Source of the DNA: Bacilli bacterium
GTDB lineage: Bacteria; Bacillota_I; Bacilli_A; RF39; UBA660
Assembly (NCBI GenBank): GCA_017553685.1
Contig: JAFZKH010000001.1
Coordinates: forward strand, 1 to 64,000
Length of the DNA: 64,000 bases
Direction: 5' to 3'
The notes beneath the pieces are model-generated. The model ran no database searches, was not told the origin of the DNA, and worked only from the letters and a program-made list of their open reading frames with translations. Position 1 is the stretch's first letter, and each line of letters opens with the position of its first letter. Below, one piece after another: positions 42,210 through 49,225 of the stretch. The translations under genes were made by a program, and so were the position numbers.

Positions 42210-43898
42210 ATGAAGAAAATAAAATATTTATTAATATCATTATTACTACTTATTCCATTTAATATTAAAGCTGCATCAGTACATTGTTCTGCACCTGCAA
42301 CTGCTGTTTCAGGAACAACATTTACTGTTAAGTTTTATGGTTCACTTGGAGGAGCAGGTGGTATCTGGTTTGGTAAGATAGGTTCTGAAGGTAATGCTTC
42401 ATTTGTAAGTGGTAACCTTTCTTTTGGAGGAGAAGAAACACAAAATTTCTCTAGAACTGTTACTTATAAAGCAGGGAATCCTGGTAGTGCTAAATTCTAT
42501 GCATATGATGTAGATGCTGCATCAGATACAGAAGAAATAAGCTCTAGTGATACTTGTATAGTTACTATAGTAGCTGCTACTTCAAATAACTCAAATAATA
42601 ATAGTGGTAAAAAGAATACTACAAATAATAATACTAGAAAAGATCCAAGTAAGAGTAATAACACTTACTTAAAATCTTTAAATATACCTGATACTGAAAT
42701 TACTCCAGAGTTTAATAAGGATACTTTAGAGTATAGTACTACAGTAGAAGGTAATATAGAAAAGATTAATATTGAAGGTGAAGCAGAAGATGGTAAAGCC
42801 TTTGTAGAAGGCCTAGGAGAAAAAGAACTTCAAGAAGGATTAAATGAGTTTTATATTTATGTAACTGCTGAAAATGGAGATGTAAAAGAATATAAACTAA
42901 TTGTTACAAGAAAAGAAAAAAATCCAATAATAGTTACTATTGATGGTAAAAAATACACAGTTATGAAAAAAGAAACTGATATGGAATTACCTGAAGGTTA
43001 TGAAAAAGAAACTATAACTATTAATGAAGAAGAAGTAATAGTTTATACAAATGATAAAGTAGGTAGAACTTTAGTAGTTCTAGTAGATGAAGAAAATAAT
43101 AAAGGTTTCTTTATCTATGATAGTAAAAAAGATACTTATACTGAATTTAAAGAATTTGAATCTAAGAGTTTAAAAATACTATTAGTAGAAAATCCAGGAG
43201 AAGATATTCCTTTTGGATATAAGAGAATTACTTTTACTATTAATGGTCAAAAAGTTAATGGTTATTATTATAAAACTAAAGATAAATTTAGATTAGTATA
43301 TGGTGTTAATTTAGAAACTGGAGATGAAGGTTTCTATCAATATGATATGAAACAAAAGACTTTCCAAAGATATTATGGTAATCAATTAAAAGATTATGTT
43401 AAATATGGTAAGTATGCAGTATACTGTGCTGGTGGTCTTATTTTACTTGTATTAATCTTATTTATTTCTACTATTTCTTTATTAGTTAAGAATAAGAAAT
43501 TAAAGAAGAATGGTGTTCCTGCAAAAGAAGAAAAATCTAAAAAAGTAGAAAAGAAAGAAGAAGTAAAAGAAGAAACTAAATTTTTAACTAGAGCAGAACG
43601 TTTAAAATTAAAAGAAGAAGCTGCTAGAGAACTTGCTAGAAAAGAAGAACCCGATGAAGAAATAATGGAGCCTTCTAAAAGAGAACTAAAGAAACAAGCA
43701 AAAGAAAAGAAAAAAGAAGAAAAAAGATTAGCAAAAGAAGCTAAGCTTAAAGAAAAAGAATCTCTTAAAGAAGAACCAAAAGAATCTAAGAAAGAAGTCC
43801 CTGATAAAACAGAAGAATTAGATAGAAAAGAATTAAAAAGACTTCAAAAAGAAAAAGAGAGAAAACTTAAAGAAGAAGCAGATGAATTCTTAAGATAA
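42210..43898 (+). CDS. Membrane-anchored protein with cohesin-like and cadherin-like domains
   Basis: This 562-residue protein has a signal peptide (1-21), then a beta-rich domain of about 100 residues (22-125) whose opening 'ATAVSGTTFTVKFYGSLGGAGGIW' (read as ATAVSGTTFTVKF and SLGGAGGIW) resembles cohesin/Ig-like folds. A short Asn/Lys linker, a cadherin-like beta-sandwich (148-232), an unknown extracellular region (240-395), one membrane helix (about 405-427) and a strongly charged cytoplasmic tail (430-562, Lys/Glu-rich, predicted coiled) follow. The gene lies 9 bases after the dockerin-bearing glucosaminidase and shares its transcript, so it may be the enzyme's surface receptor. The cohesin call is tentative. 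Confidence 0.65.
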   Translation: MKKIKYLLISLLLLIPFNIKAASVHCSAPATAVSGTTFTVKFYGSLGGAGGIWFGKIGSEGNASFVSGNLSFGGEETQNFSRTVTYKAGNPGSAKFYAYDVDAASDTEEISSSDTCIVTIVAATSNNSNNNSGKKNTTNNNTRKDPSKSNNTYLKSLNIPDTEITPEFNKDTLEYSTTVEGNIEKINIEGEAEDGKAFVEGLGEKELQEGLNEFYIYVTAENGDVKEYKLIVTRKEKNPIIVTIDGKKYTVMKKETDMELPEGYEKETITINEEEVIVYTNDKVGRTLVVLVDEENNKGFFIYDSKKDTYTEFKEFESKSLKILLVENPGEDIPFGYKRITFTINGQKVNGYYYKTKDKFRLVYGVNLETGDEGFYQYDMKQKTFQRYYGNQLKDYVKYGKYAVYCAGGLILLVLILFISTISLLVKNKKLKKNGVPAKEEKSKKVEKKEEVKEETKFLTRAERLKLKEEAARELARKEEPDEEIMEPSKRELKKQAKEKKKEEKRLAKEAKLKEKESLKEEPKESKKEVPDKTEELDRKELKRLQKEKERKLKEEADEFLR

Positions 43899-43899
43899 T

Positions 43900-43925
43900 A
43901 AAGGAATAAATATCTTCCTTTTTCT
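43900..43925 (+). terminator. Intrinsic terminator
   Basis: AAAGGAA (43900-43906) pairs with TTCCTTT (43915-43921), followed by T residues. Confidence 0.75.
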
Positions 43926-43934
43926 TATTTTATA

Positions 43935-43943
43935 TGATATAAT
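43935..43943 (+). promoter_or_regulatory. Extended -10 promoter of the Phe T-box operon
   Basis: TG-A-TATAAT with the hexamer at 43938-43943, right after the upstream terminator. Confidence 0.7.
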
Positions 43944-43949
43944 TAGTTA

Positions 43950-44163
43950 AACAAGCGATGATAAGGACATAGTAATATATACCTGTTTTATAGAGAGTTA
44001 ACATTTGGTGGAAGTTAATAAATGTATGATATATGAATTCACCCTTTAAGCTTATAAGTAATGTTATACGTGAATTCGCGTTAAGAATTAAAGAGCATAG
44101 ATATCTATGAAGTAAGGTGGTACCGCTATTATTAGTCCTTACATCATAGATTTTTATTTTTTT
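43950..44163 (+). ncRNA. T-box riboswitch, Phe (specifier TTC)
   Basis: A tRNA-sensing leader. Stem I shows AGAGAGTTAA and the apical TTTGGTGG. The specifier region reads GAA-TTC-acc-CTTTAAG with TTC (Phe) at 44038-44040. The T-box AAGGTGGTACCGC is at 44114-44126 and the terminator pairs 44105-44117 with 44137-44149, followed by a T tract. The codon matches pheS and pheT downstream. From 44074 on it is nearly identical to the Leu leader. Confidence 0.93.
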
Positions 44164-44174
44164 AAGGAGGTTAT

Positions 44175-44813
44175 ATGAATTTAGATAATATTATAGTAAA
44201 TACACAAAGTAGTATTAAAATAAATTTAAGTAAGATTATATATTTTGATCCATATAAAATAGATAAAGAATATAATGATGCAGATATAATATTTATTACT
44301 CATAATCATTATGATCATATGGATGAAGAATCTATTATGAAAGTAAAAAATGATAATACTATTATTGTTGCACCTAAATCTATGGAAGATGTTATTAAAA
44401 AAATAGATTTTAAAGAGTATATATTTTTAGAACCTTTTGAAAATAAAGAATTAGATGGTATTAGTATTAATACCATACCTGCTTATAATATAGATAAACC
44501 ATTTCATCCAAGAAGTAATAATTGGTTAGGATATATTATAAATATAGATAATGTTACTTATTATGTTGCTGGAGATACAGATGCTACTCCTGAAATAGAA
44601 GATGTAAAATGTGATATAGCATTTATTCCAATAGGAGGACATTTTACAATGGATGTTAATGAAGCAACAGAGTTAATAAAGAAAATGAATACAAAAATAG
44701 TTATACCAATCCATTATGGATCTATTATTGGTAATATAACTGATGGAAAAGATTTAACAAATAATTTATCTGATTACAATATAGATGTAATAGAAAAATT
44801 AAAGTTTAATTAG
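44175..44813 (+). CDS. MBL-fold metal-dependent hydrolase in the Phe T-box operon
   Basis: This 212-residue metallo-beta-lactamase-fold protein is of the UPF0173/UlaG-like type. Metal ligands are in 'THNHYDHMD', 'YYVAGDTDATPEI' (bridging Asp) and 'IPIHYGS' (last His). 'FIPIGGHFTMDVNEA' is typical of this group. The substrate is unknown. It is the first gene after the Phe T-box and precedes pheS by 9 bases, so it is expressed when tRNA-Phe is uncharged. It is not closely similar to the MBL gene at 20289. Confidence 0.85.
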   Translation: MNLDNIIVNTQSSIKINLSKIIYFDPYKIDKEYNDADIIFITHNHYDHMDEESIMKVKNDNTIIVAPKSMEDVIKKIDFKEYIFLEPFENKELDGISINTIPAYNIDKPFHPRSNNWLGYIINIDNVTYYVAGDTDATPEIEDVKCDIAFIPIGGHFTMDVNEATELIKKMNTKIVIPIHYGSIIGNITDGKDLTNNLSDYNIDVIEKLKFN

Positions 44814-44822
44814 GAGGAAAAT

Positions 44823-45872
44823 ATGAAAGAAAAAGTTGGAAGCATTAGAGAGTCTTTAAATACTGATATTAAAGAAGTAAAAACTATTCAAGATATAGTA
44901 GAACTAAAATCTAAATATATTGGTAAAACAGGTTTAATATCAGAATTAACTAAAGGTATGGCAGAATTATCTATCGAAGAAAAGAAAGAATTTGGTATGA
45001 TAATTAATGAACTTAAGAATGAAGCTAATAGTTTAATCTTTGGTAAAGAAGAAGAGATTAATAATGCTATATTAAATGAAAAATTAAATAAAGAAGCAAT
45101 TGATATTACTTTACCTAGTAAAAAGATTAAAAGAGGTTCATTAAATCCAATGACTAGAATAACTGAAGAATTTGAAGATCTATTTGTATCTATGGGTTAT
45201 ACAGTATATGATGGACCTGAATTAGAAACAGATGAAAATTGTTTTAGAAAATTAAATTTACCATTAGGACATCCTGCTAGAGATACTCAAGATACATTCT
45301 ATTTAAAAGATGAAGTAGATGAATATCTTTTAAGAAGTCAAACTTCTACAGCACAAGTAAGAGCAATGGAAGATAATACTGAAAAAGGACCTATTAGAAT
45401 AGTTTGTCCTGGTAAAGTTTATAGAAGAGATGAAGATGCTACTCATTCACATCAATTTATGCAAATTGAAGGATTAGTAATAGATAAAAATATTTCTATG
45501 GCAGATTTAAAAGGTACTCTAGAAACTATGATGAAACATGTTCTTGGAGAAAAAACTGAAGTAAGATTTAGACCTAGTTATTTCCCATTTACAGAACCAT
45601 CAGTAGAAGTAGATGTTACTTGCTTTAAATGTGGTGGAAAAGGATGTAACTTATGTAAAGATACTGGTTGGATAGAAGTTCTTGGAGCAGGTATGGTTCA
45701 TCCTGATGTACTTACTATGAGTGGGTATGATCCAAAAGTATATCAAGGATTTGCATTTGGTACTGGATTAGATAGAATGGCTATGTTTAAATATGGTATT
45801 CCAGATATTAGAACTATATATGGAAATGATTTAAGATTTATAAATCAATTTGATAGAAAGGATGAGGAGTAA
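44823..45872 (+). CDS. pheS: Phenylalanyl-tRNA synthetase alpha subunit
   Basis: This 349-residue catalytic subunit has an N-terminal coiled-coil arm (1-90) that contacts tRNA and a class II core: 'HPARDTQDTFYL', motif 2 'GKVYRRDEDATHSHQFMQIEG', and motif 3 'FGTGLDRMAMFKYGI'. A zinc-ribbon-like 'CFKCGGKGCNLCKDTG' insert is of the form seen in some bacterial PheS. The stop and the pheT start overlap by one base (TAATG). Confidence 0.95.
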   Translation: MKEKVGSIRESLNTDIKEVKTIQDIVELKSKYIGKTGLISELTKGMAELSIEEKKEFGMIINELKNEANSLIFGKEEEINNAILNEKLNKEAIDITLPSKKIKRGSLNPMTRITEEFEDLFVSMGYTVYDGPELETDENCFRKLNLPLGHPARDTQDTFYLKDEVDEYLLRSQTSTAQVRAMEDNTEKGPIRIVCPGKVYRRDEDATHSHQFMQIEGLVIDKNISMADLKGTLETMMKHVLGEKTEVRFRPSYFPFTEPSVEVDVTCFKCGGKGCNLCKDTGWIEVLGAGMVHPDVLTMSGYDPKVYQGFAFGTGLDRMAMFKYGIPDIRTIYGNDLRFINQFDRKDEE

Positions 45873-48235
45873 TGTTATTAAGTAAGAAATTTGTATCTGA
45901 TTATATAGATTTAGATGAAAACTTATCTATTACTGATATAGCAGAAAGTATGACTTCTGTAGGAAATGAATATGATTATGCTGGACCACTTATTAATGCT
46001 ACTAAGCTTGTTACTGGTGAAGTAATAGAGTGTGAAAATCATCCTGATTCAGATCATTTACATGTATGTAAAGTTAATATTGGTACAGAAGTACTTGATA
46101 TAGTATGCGGAGCTCCTAATGTAAGAAAAGGTTTAAAAGTAATAGTTGCTATGGATGGTGCTAAACTTCCTGGTGGAGAAATTAAAAAAGGTGTTATTAG
46201 AGGCTGTGAATCAAATGGTATGATTTGTTCTATTGCAGAACTAGGTCTTGATAATAAATTCTTAAAACCAGAAGATAAAGAAGGTATTCATGAACTTCCG
46301 TTAGATACTGAAATTGGTATTGATGGAATTAAAGCACTAGGATTTGATGATGAAGTAATTGATTTTGAACTTACATCAAATAGAGGAGACCTACTTAGTG
46401 TAATAGGTATGGCTTATGAATTAGGTGCTATATATAATAAAGATGTTAAAGATATAGATCTTTCATATAACTCAAATAATGATGATATTAATAAGTCATT
46501 TAAGGTAGATATTCAAACTAAAGATTGTTCTTTATTCTTAGCTAAGAAAGCTATTAATGTAACAATTAAAGAAAGTCCTGAATTCATTAAAAATAGACTT
46601 ATTGCATCAGATATTAGACCTATTAATAACGTAGTAGATATTTCTAACTATGTAATGCTTGAAACTGGTCAACCACTTCATTATTATGATGCTGATAGAT
46701 TAGGAGACACTTTGATTGTAAGAAATGCAAGTGACGGAGAAACTCTTCAAACATTAGATGAACAAGAAAGAGTATTATCATCAGATGATATAGTTATTTC
46801 TGATAAAGAAAAAGCTATTGGACTTGCTGGTGTTATGGGTGGTCTATCTACTGAAGTAGAAGATGATACTAAAAATATTATTATAGAATCAGCTATATTT
46901 GATGCTATTAAGGTTAGAAAAACAAGTAAGAAAATACTTAGATCAGAAGCATCAAATAGATTTGAAAAAGGATTAGATCCAAAAAGAACATATATGGCTA
47001 TGGAAAGAAGTTGTGCATTACTTGAAAAGTATGCTGATGCTACTATAGTAGGTGGTATATGTGAATATAATAATATAGATATGAATGATACAGTTATAGA
47101 TATTAAACTAGATAAGATTAAGAGTGTTCTAGGTATAGAAATATCTAAAGAAGATGTTATATCTATTTTTGAAAGATTAGGATTTACTGTTAAAGATAAT
47201 GGTGATGAACTTAATGTTACAGTACCATCTAGAAGAAGAGATATCAAAATAGTAGAAGACCTAATTGAAGAAGTTGGTAGAATTTATGGTATGGATAAAA
47301 TAGAAGGAAAACTTCCTGAACTTCCTACTATAAAAGGTAAATATGATAAAACTAAGAGAGCTATTAAACGTAAACTATGTGATTTAGGTTTAAATGAAAC
47401 TATTAGTTATACATTAATACCATCAACTGAAGTACATAAGTTTACTAAAGATGAATTTACTGAAGTAATGCTTAATGACCCTATGAGTGAAGATAGAAAT
47501 ACTTTAAGATACAGTTTACTTTCTTCATTATATGAAGTATATAAATATAATAAAGATAGAAATATACCTAATGTATCTATATTTGAAATAGGTAAAGGAT
47601 TCTATAAGGGTGAAAATGGATATACTGAAGAAACTAAACTTGCTATATTAATGTCTGGTGATTATGAATTAGATATTCAAAATACTAAAGTAGATTTCTA
47701 TCATATAAAAGGTATTATGGAAGAATTGTTATACTTCCTAGGTTATGATAATAGATATTCATTAATCGTAGATAATAATATTCCAAATGAATTACATCCA
47801 GGTGTTAGTGCTTCTATTATTGTAAATGGAACTAATGTAGGTATTATTGGTAAATTACATCCAAATACATGCAAAGATGATGTTTATGTAATGGAAATTA
47901 ATTTAACTAAATTATTATCTATTAGAACAGGTTCTATGAAATATAAGGATTTTTCTAAGTTTCCAAGTATATATAAAGATGCTGCATTTATAGTAGATAA
48001 TAAAGTAACTAATAAAGAAGTATTAGATGTTATTAAAAAAGCAGGTGGAAGATTACTTGTAGAAACTTCATTATTTGATGTATATAATGAAATAGAACCA
48101 GGTAAGAAATCTATGGCTTATAATATGGTATTTACAGATCCTACTAGATCTCTTCAAACAGAAGAAGTAATGGATATATTTAATAAAATAATATTCGAAG
48201 TAGAAACTAAATTAAATGCTAAATTAAGAGGATAA
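45872..48235 (+). CDS. pheT: Phenylalanyl-tRNA synthetase beta subunit
   Basis: This 787-residue subunit is of standard length. Domains in order: N-terminal B1 with an EMAP/OB-like tRNA-binding region (about 40-150, 'ENHPDSDHLHVCKV'), B3/B4 editing region (about 210-390), B5 (about 400-475), the catalytic-like core and the C-terminal FDX anticodon-binding domain (about 695-787). PheST is a heterotetramer. It is one operon with the MBL gene and pheS and ends at a strong terminator. Confidence 0.95.
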   Translation: MLLSKKFVSDYIDLDENLSITDIAESMTSVGNEYDYAGPLINATKLVTGEVIECENHPDSDHLHVCKVNIGTEVLDIVCGAPNVRKGLKVIVAMDGAKLPGGEIKKGVIRGCESNGMICSIAELGLDNKFLKPEDKEGIHELPLDTEIGIDGIKALGFDDEVIDFELTSNRGDLLSVIGMAYELGAIYNKDVKDIDLSYNSNNDDINKSFKVDIQTKDCSLFLAKKAINVTIKESPEFIKNRLIASDIRPINNVVDISNYVMLETGQPLHYYDADRLGDTLIVRNASDGETLQTLDEQERVLSSDDIVISDKEKAIGLAGVMGGLSTEVEDDTKNIIIESAIFDAIKVRKTSKKILRSEASNRFEKGLDPKRTYMAMERSCALLEKYADATIVGGICEYNNIDMNDTVIDIKLDKIKSVLGIEISKEDVISIFERLGFTVKDNGDELNVTVPSRRRDIKIVEDLIEEVGRIYGMDKIEGKLPELPTIKGKYDKTKRAIKRKLCDLGLNETISYTLIPSTEVHKFTKDEFTEVMLNDPMSEDRNTLRYSLLSSLYEVYKYNKDRNIPNVSIFEIGKGFYKGENGYTEETKLAILMSGDYELDIQNTKVDFYHIKGIMEELLYFLGYDNRYSLIVDNNIPNELHPGVSASIIVNGTNVGIIGKLHPNTCKDDVYVMEINLTKLLSIRTGSMKYKDFSKFPSIYKDAAFIVDNKVTNKEVLDVIKKAGGRLLVETSLFDVYNEIEPGKKSMAYNMVFTDPTRSLQTEEVMDIFNKIIFEVETKLNAKLRG

Positions 48236-48250
48236 TAATCCTCTTTTTTT
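48226..48250 (+). terminator. Intrinsic terminator of the pheST operon
   Basis: AAGAGGAT (48226-48233) pairs with ATCCTCTT (48238-48245), then T5 or more; the TAA stop is within the loop region. Confidence 0.85.
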
Positions 48251-48251
48251 A

Positions 48252-48260
48252 TGCTATAAT
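48252..48260 (+). promoter_or_regulatory. Extended -10 promoter TGCTATAAT
   Basis: The hexamer is at 48255-48260, two bases after the T tract. Confidence 0.7.
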
Positions 48261-48276
48261 TTAATTGGTGATACAT

Positions 48277-48798
48277 ATGAAAAATATCAGTTTATATATT
48301 CCTAAATTAGAGGATTATTGGTATGAACAAAAAATAGAATCTGATCCTGATACAATGAGTTATAATGCTGGATGGGATGTTTCTTATTTTGGATATCATC
48401 CAGATACTGGATGTATAGATTTTCCAAAAGAAAGATGGCAAACCGTTTTTGATAAGAGAAATAATCAAGATGGTTTTTATGCATATATTAAAGATAATGA
48501 TACTAATGAATTCGTGGGATATACACATTATCAATTTAGTGAAAGTGATAATAAGTACTATTGTGGTATATTAATTGAAGCTAAATATAGAGGAATGGGA
48601 TATTCAAGACCTGCTTTAGAATTATTATGTGAAACTGCTAAGAATAATGGTATAAAAGAGTTATATGATGATTTTGAGACAGATAGATATAGTGCTATTA
48701 ATTTATTTAAATCAGTAGGTTTTAAAGAAGATAGTACTTATACTATGAAAAGGTTTAATAAGGATACAAAAATATTAGTAGTAAAAAAGGAATTATAA
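48277..48798 (+). CDS. GNAT-family acetyltransferase
   Basis: This 173-residue N-acetyltransferase has strands around 'FVGYTHYQF' and 'YYCGILIEAKYRGMGYSRPAL', the latter containing the acetyl-CoA pyrophosphate loop (RGMGYS), then a helix and 'AINLFKSVGF', the usual C-terminal GNAT element. The acceptor substrate is unknown. ATG 48277 has GGTGAT just upstream; an in-frame TTG 4 codons earlier precedes that site. One base separates it from the ASCH gene, so the two are co-transcribed. Confidence 0.85.
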   Translation: MKNISLYIPKLEDYWYEQKIESDPDTMSYNAGWDVSYFGYHPDTGCIDFPKERWQTVFDKRNNQDGFYAYIKDNDTNEFVGYTHYQFSESDNKYYCGILIEAKYRGMGYSRPALELLCETAKNNGIKELYDDFETDRYSAINLFKSVGFKEDSTYTMKRFNKDTKILVVKKEL

Positions 48799-48799
48799 T

Positions 48800-49180
48800 A
48801 TGAAGATAATAACATTAAAACAACCATGGGCTACTTTAATAGCTGAAGGTTTAAAAGAATATGAGTTTAGATCATGGAAACTAAATTATAGAGGAGAACT
48901 TCTTATTCATGCAGGAGCAGGAGAAGACAAAGAAGCAATGGAAAAATATAAATATCTAGGTTTAGAATTTCCACATAAAAGAATAATAGCCAAAGTAGTA
49001 GTAGAGGACTGTATTAAGTTAACTCCTGAAATAAATAAAGAGATTAATAAATCTAATCCTTTAGTATATGGGAACTATAATAGAGATAGTTATGCTTGGA
49101 AATTAACTAACATAACAAAAATAAAAAATGATAAAGAAGTATCCGGTCAACAAGGATTATGGAATTATAATGAAGAGTAG
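48800..49180 (+). CDS. ASCH-domain protein
   Basis: This 126-residue single ASCH (PUA-like) domain protein has 'LKQPWATLIAEGLKEYEFRSW' (as LKQPWATLI and KEYEFRSW), 'RGELLIHAGAG' and 'YAWKLTNI'. ASCH proteins bind RNA or modified nucleotides; some are nucleases or amidohydrolases acting on modified nucleosides. It forms a pair with the upstream acetyltransferase. The activity here is unknown. Confidence 0.88.
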   Translation: MKIITLKQPWATLIAEGLKEYEFRSWKLNYRGELLIHAGAGEDKEAMEKYKYLGLEFPHKRIIAKVVVEDCIKLTPEINKEINKSNPLVYGNYNRDSYAWKLTNITKIKNDKEVSGQQGLWNYNEE

Positions 49181-49198
49181 TTTTTACTACTCTTTTTA
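49173..49198 (+). terminator. Intrinsic terminator
   Basis: AAGAGTAG (49173-49180) pairs with CTACTCTT (49187-49194), loop of T and A, then a T tail. Confidence 0.82.
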
Positions 49199-49207
49199 TG
49201 TTATAAT
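49199..49207 (+). promoter_or_regulatory. Extended -10 promoter TGTTATAAT
   Basis: The hexamer is at 49202-49207, adjoining the terminator tail; it drives polA. Confidence 0.7.
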
Positions 49208-49225
49208 TAAAGTAGGGTGGTAAAT

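Noticed and set aside
46747-47247. 166-residue minus-strand frame inside pheT
   Set aside because: Its Ser/Leu/Ile-rich composition is typical of the antisense of AT-rich coding DNA. pheT is complete across it.
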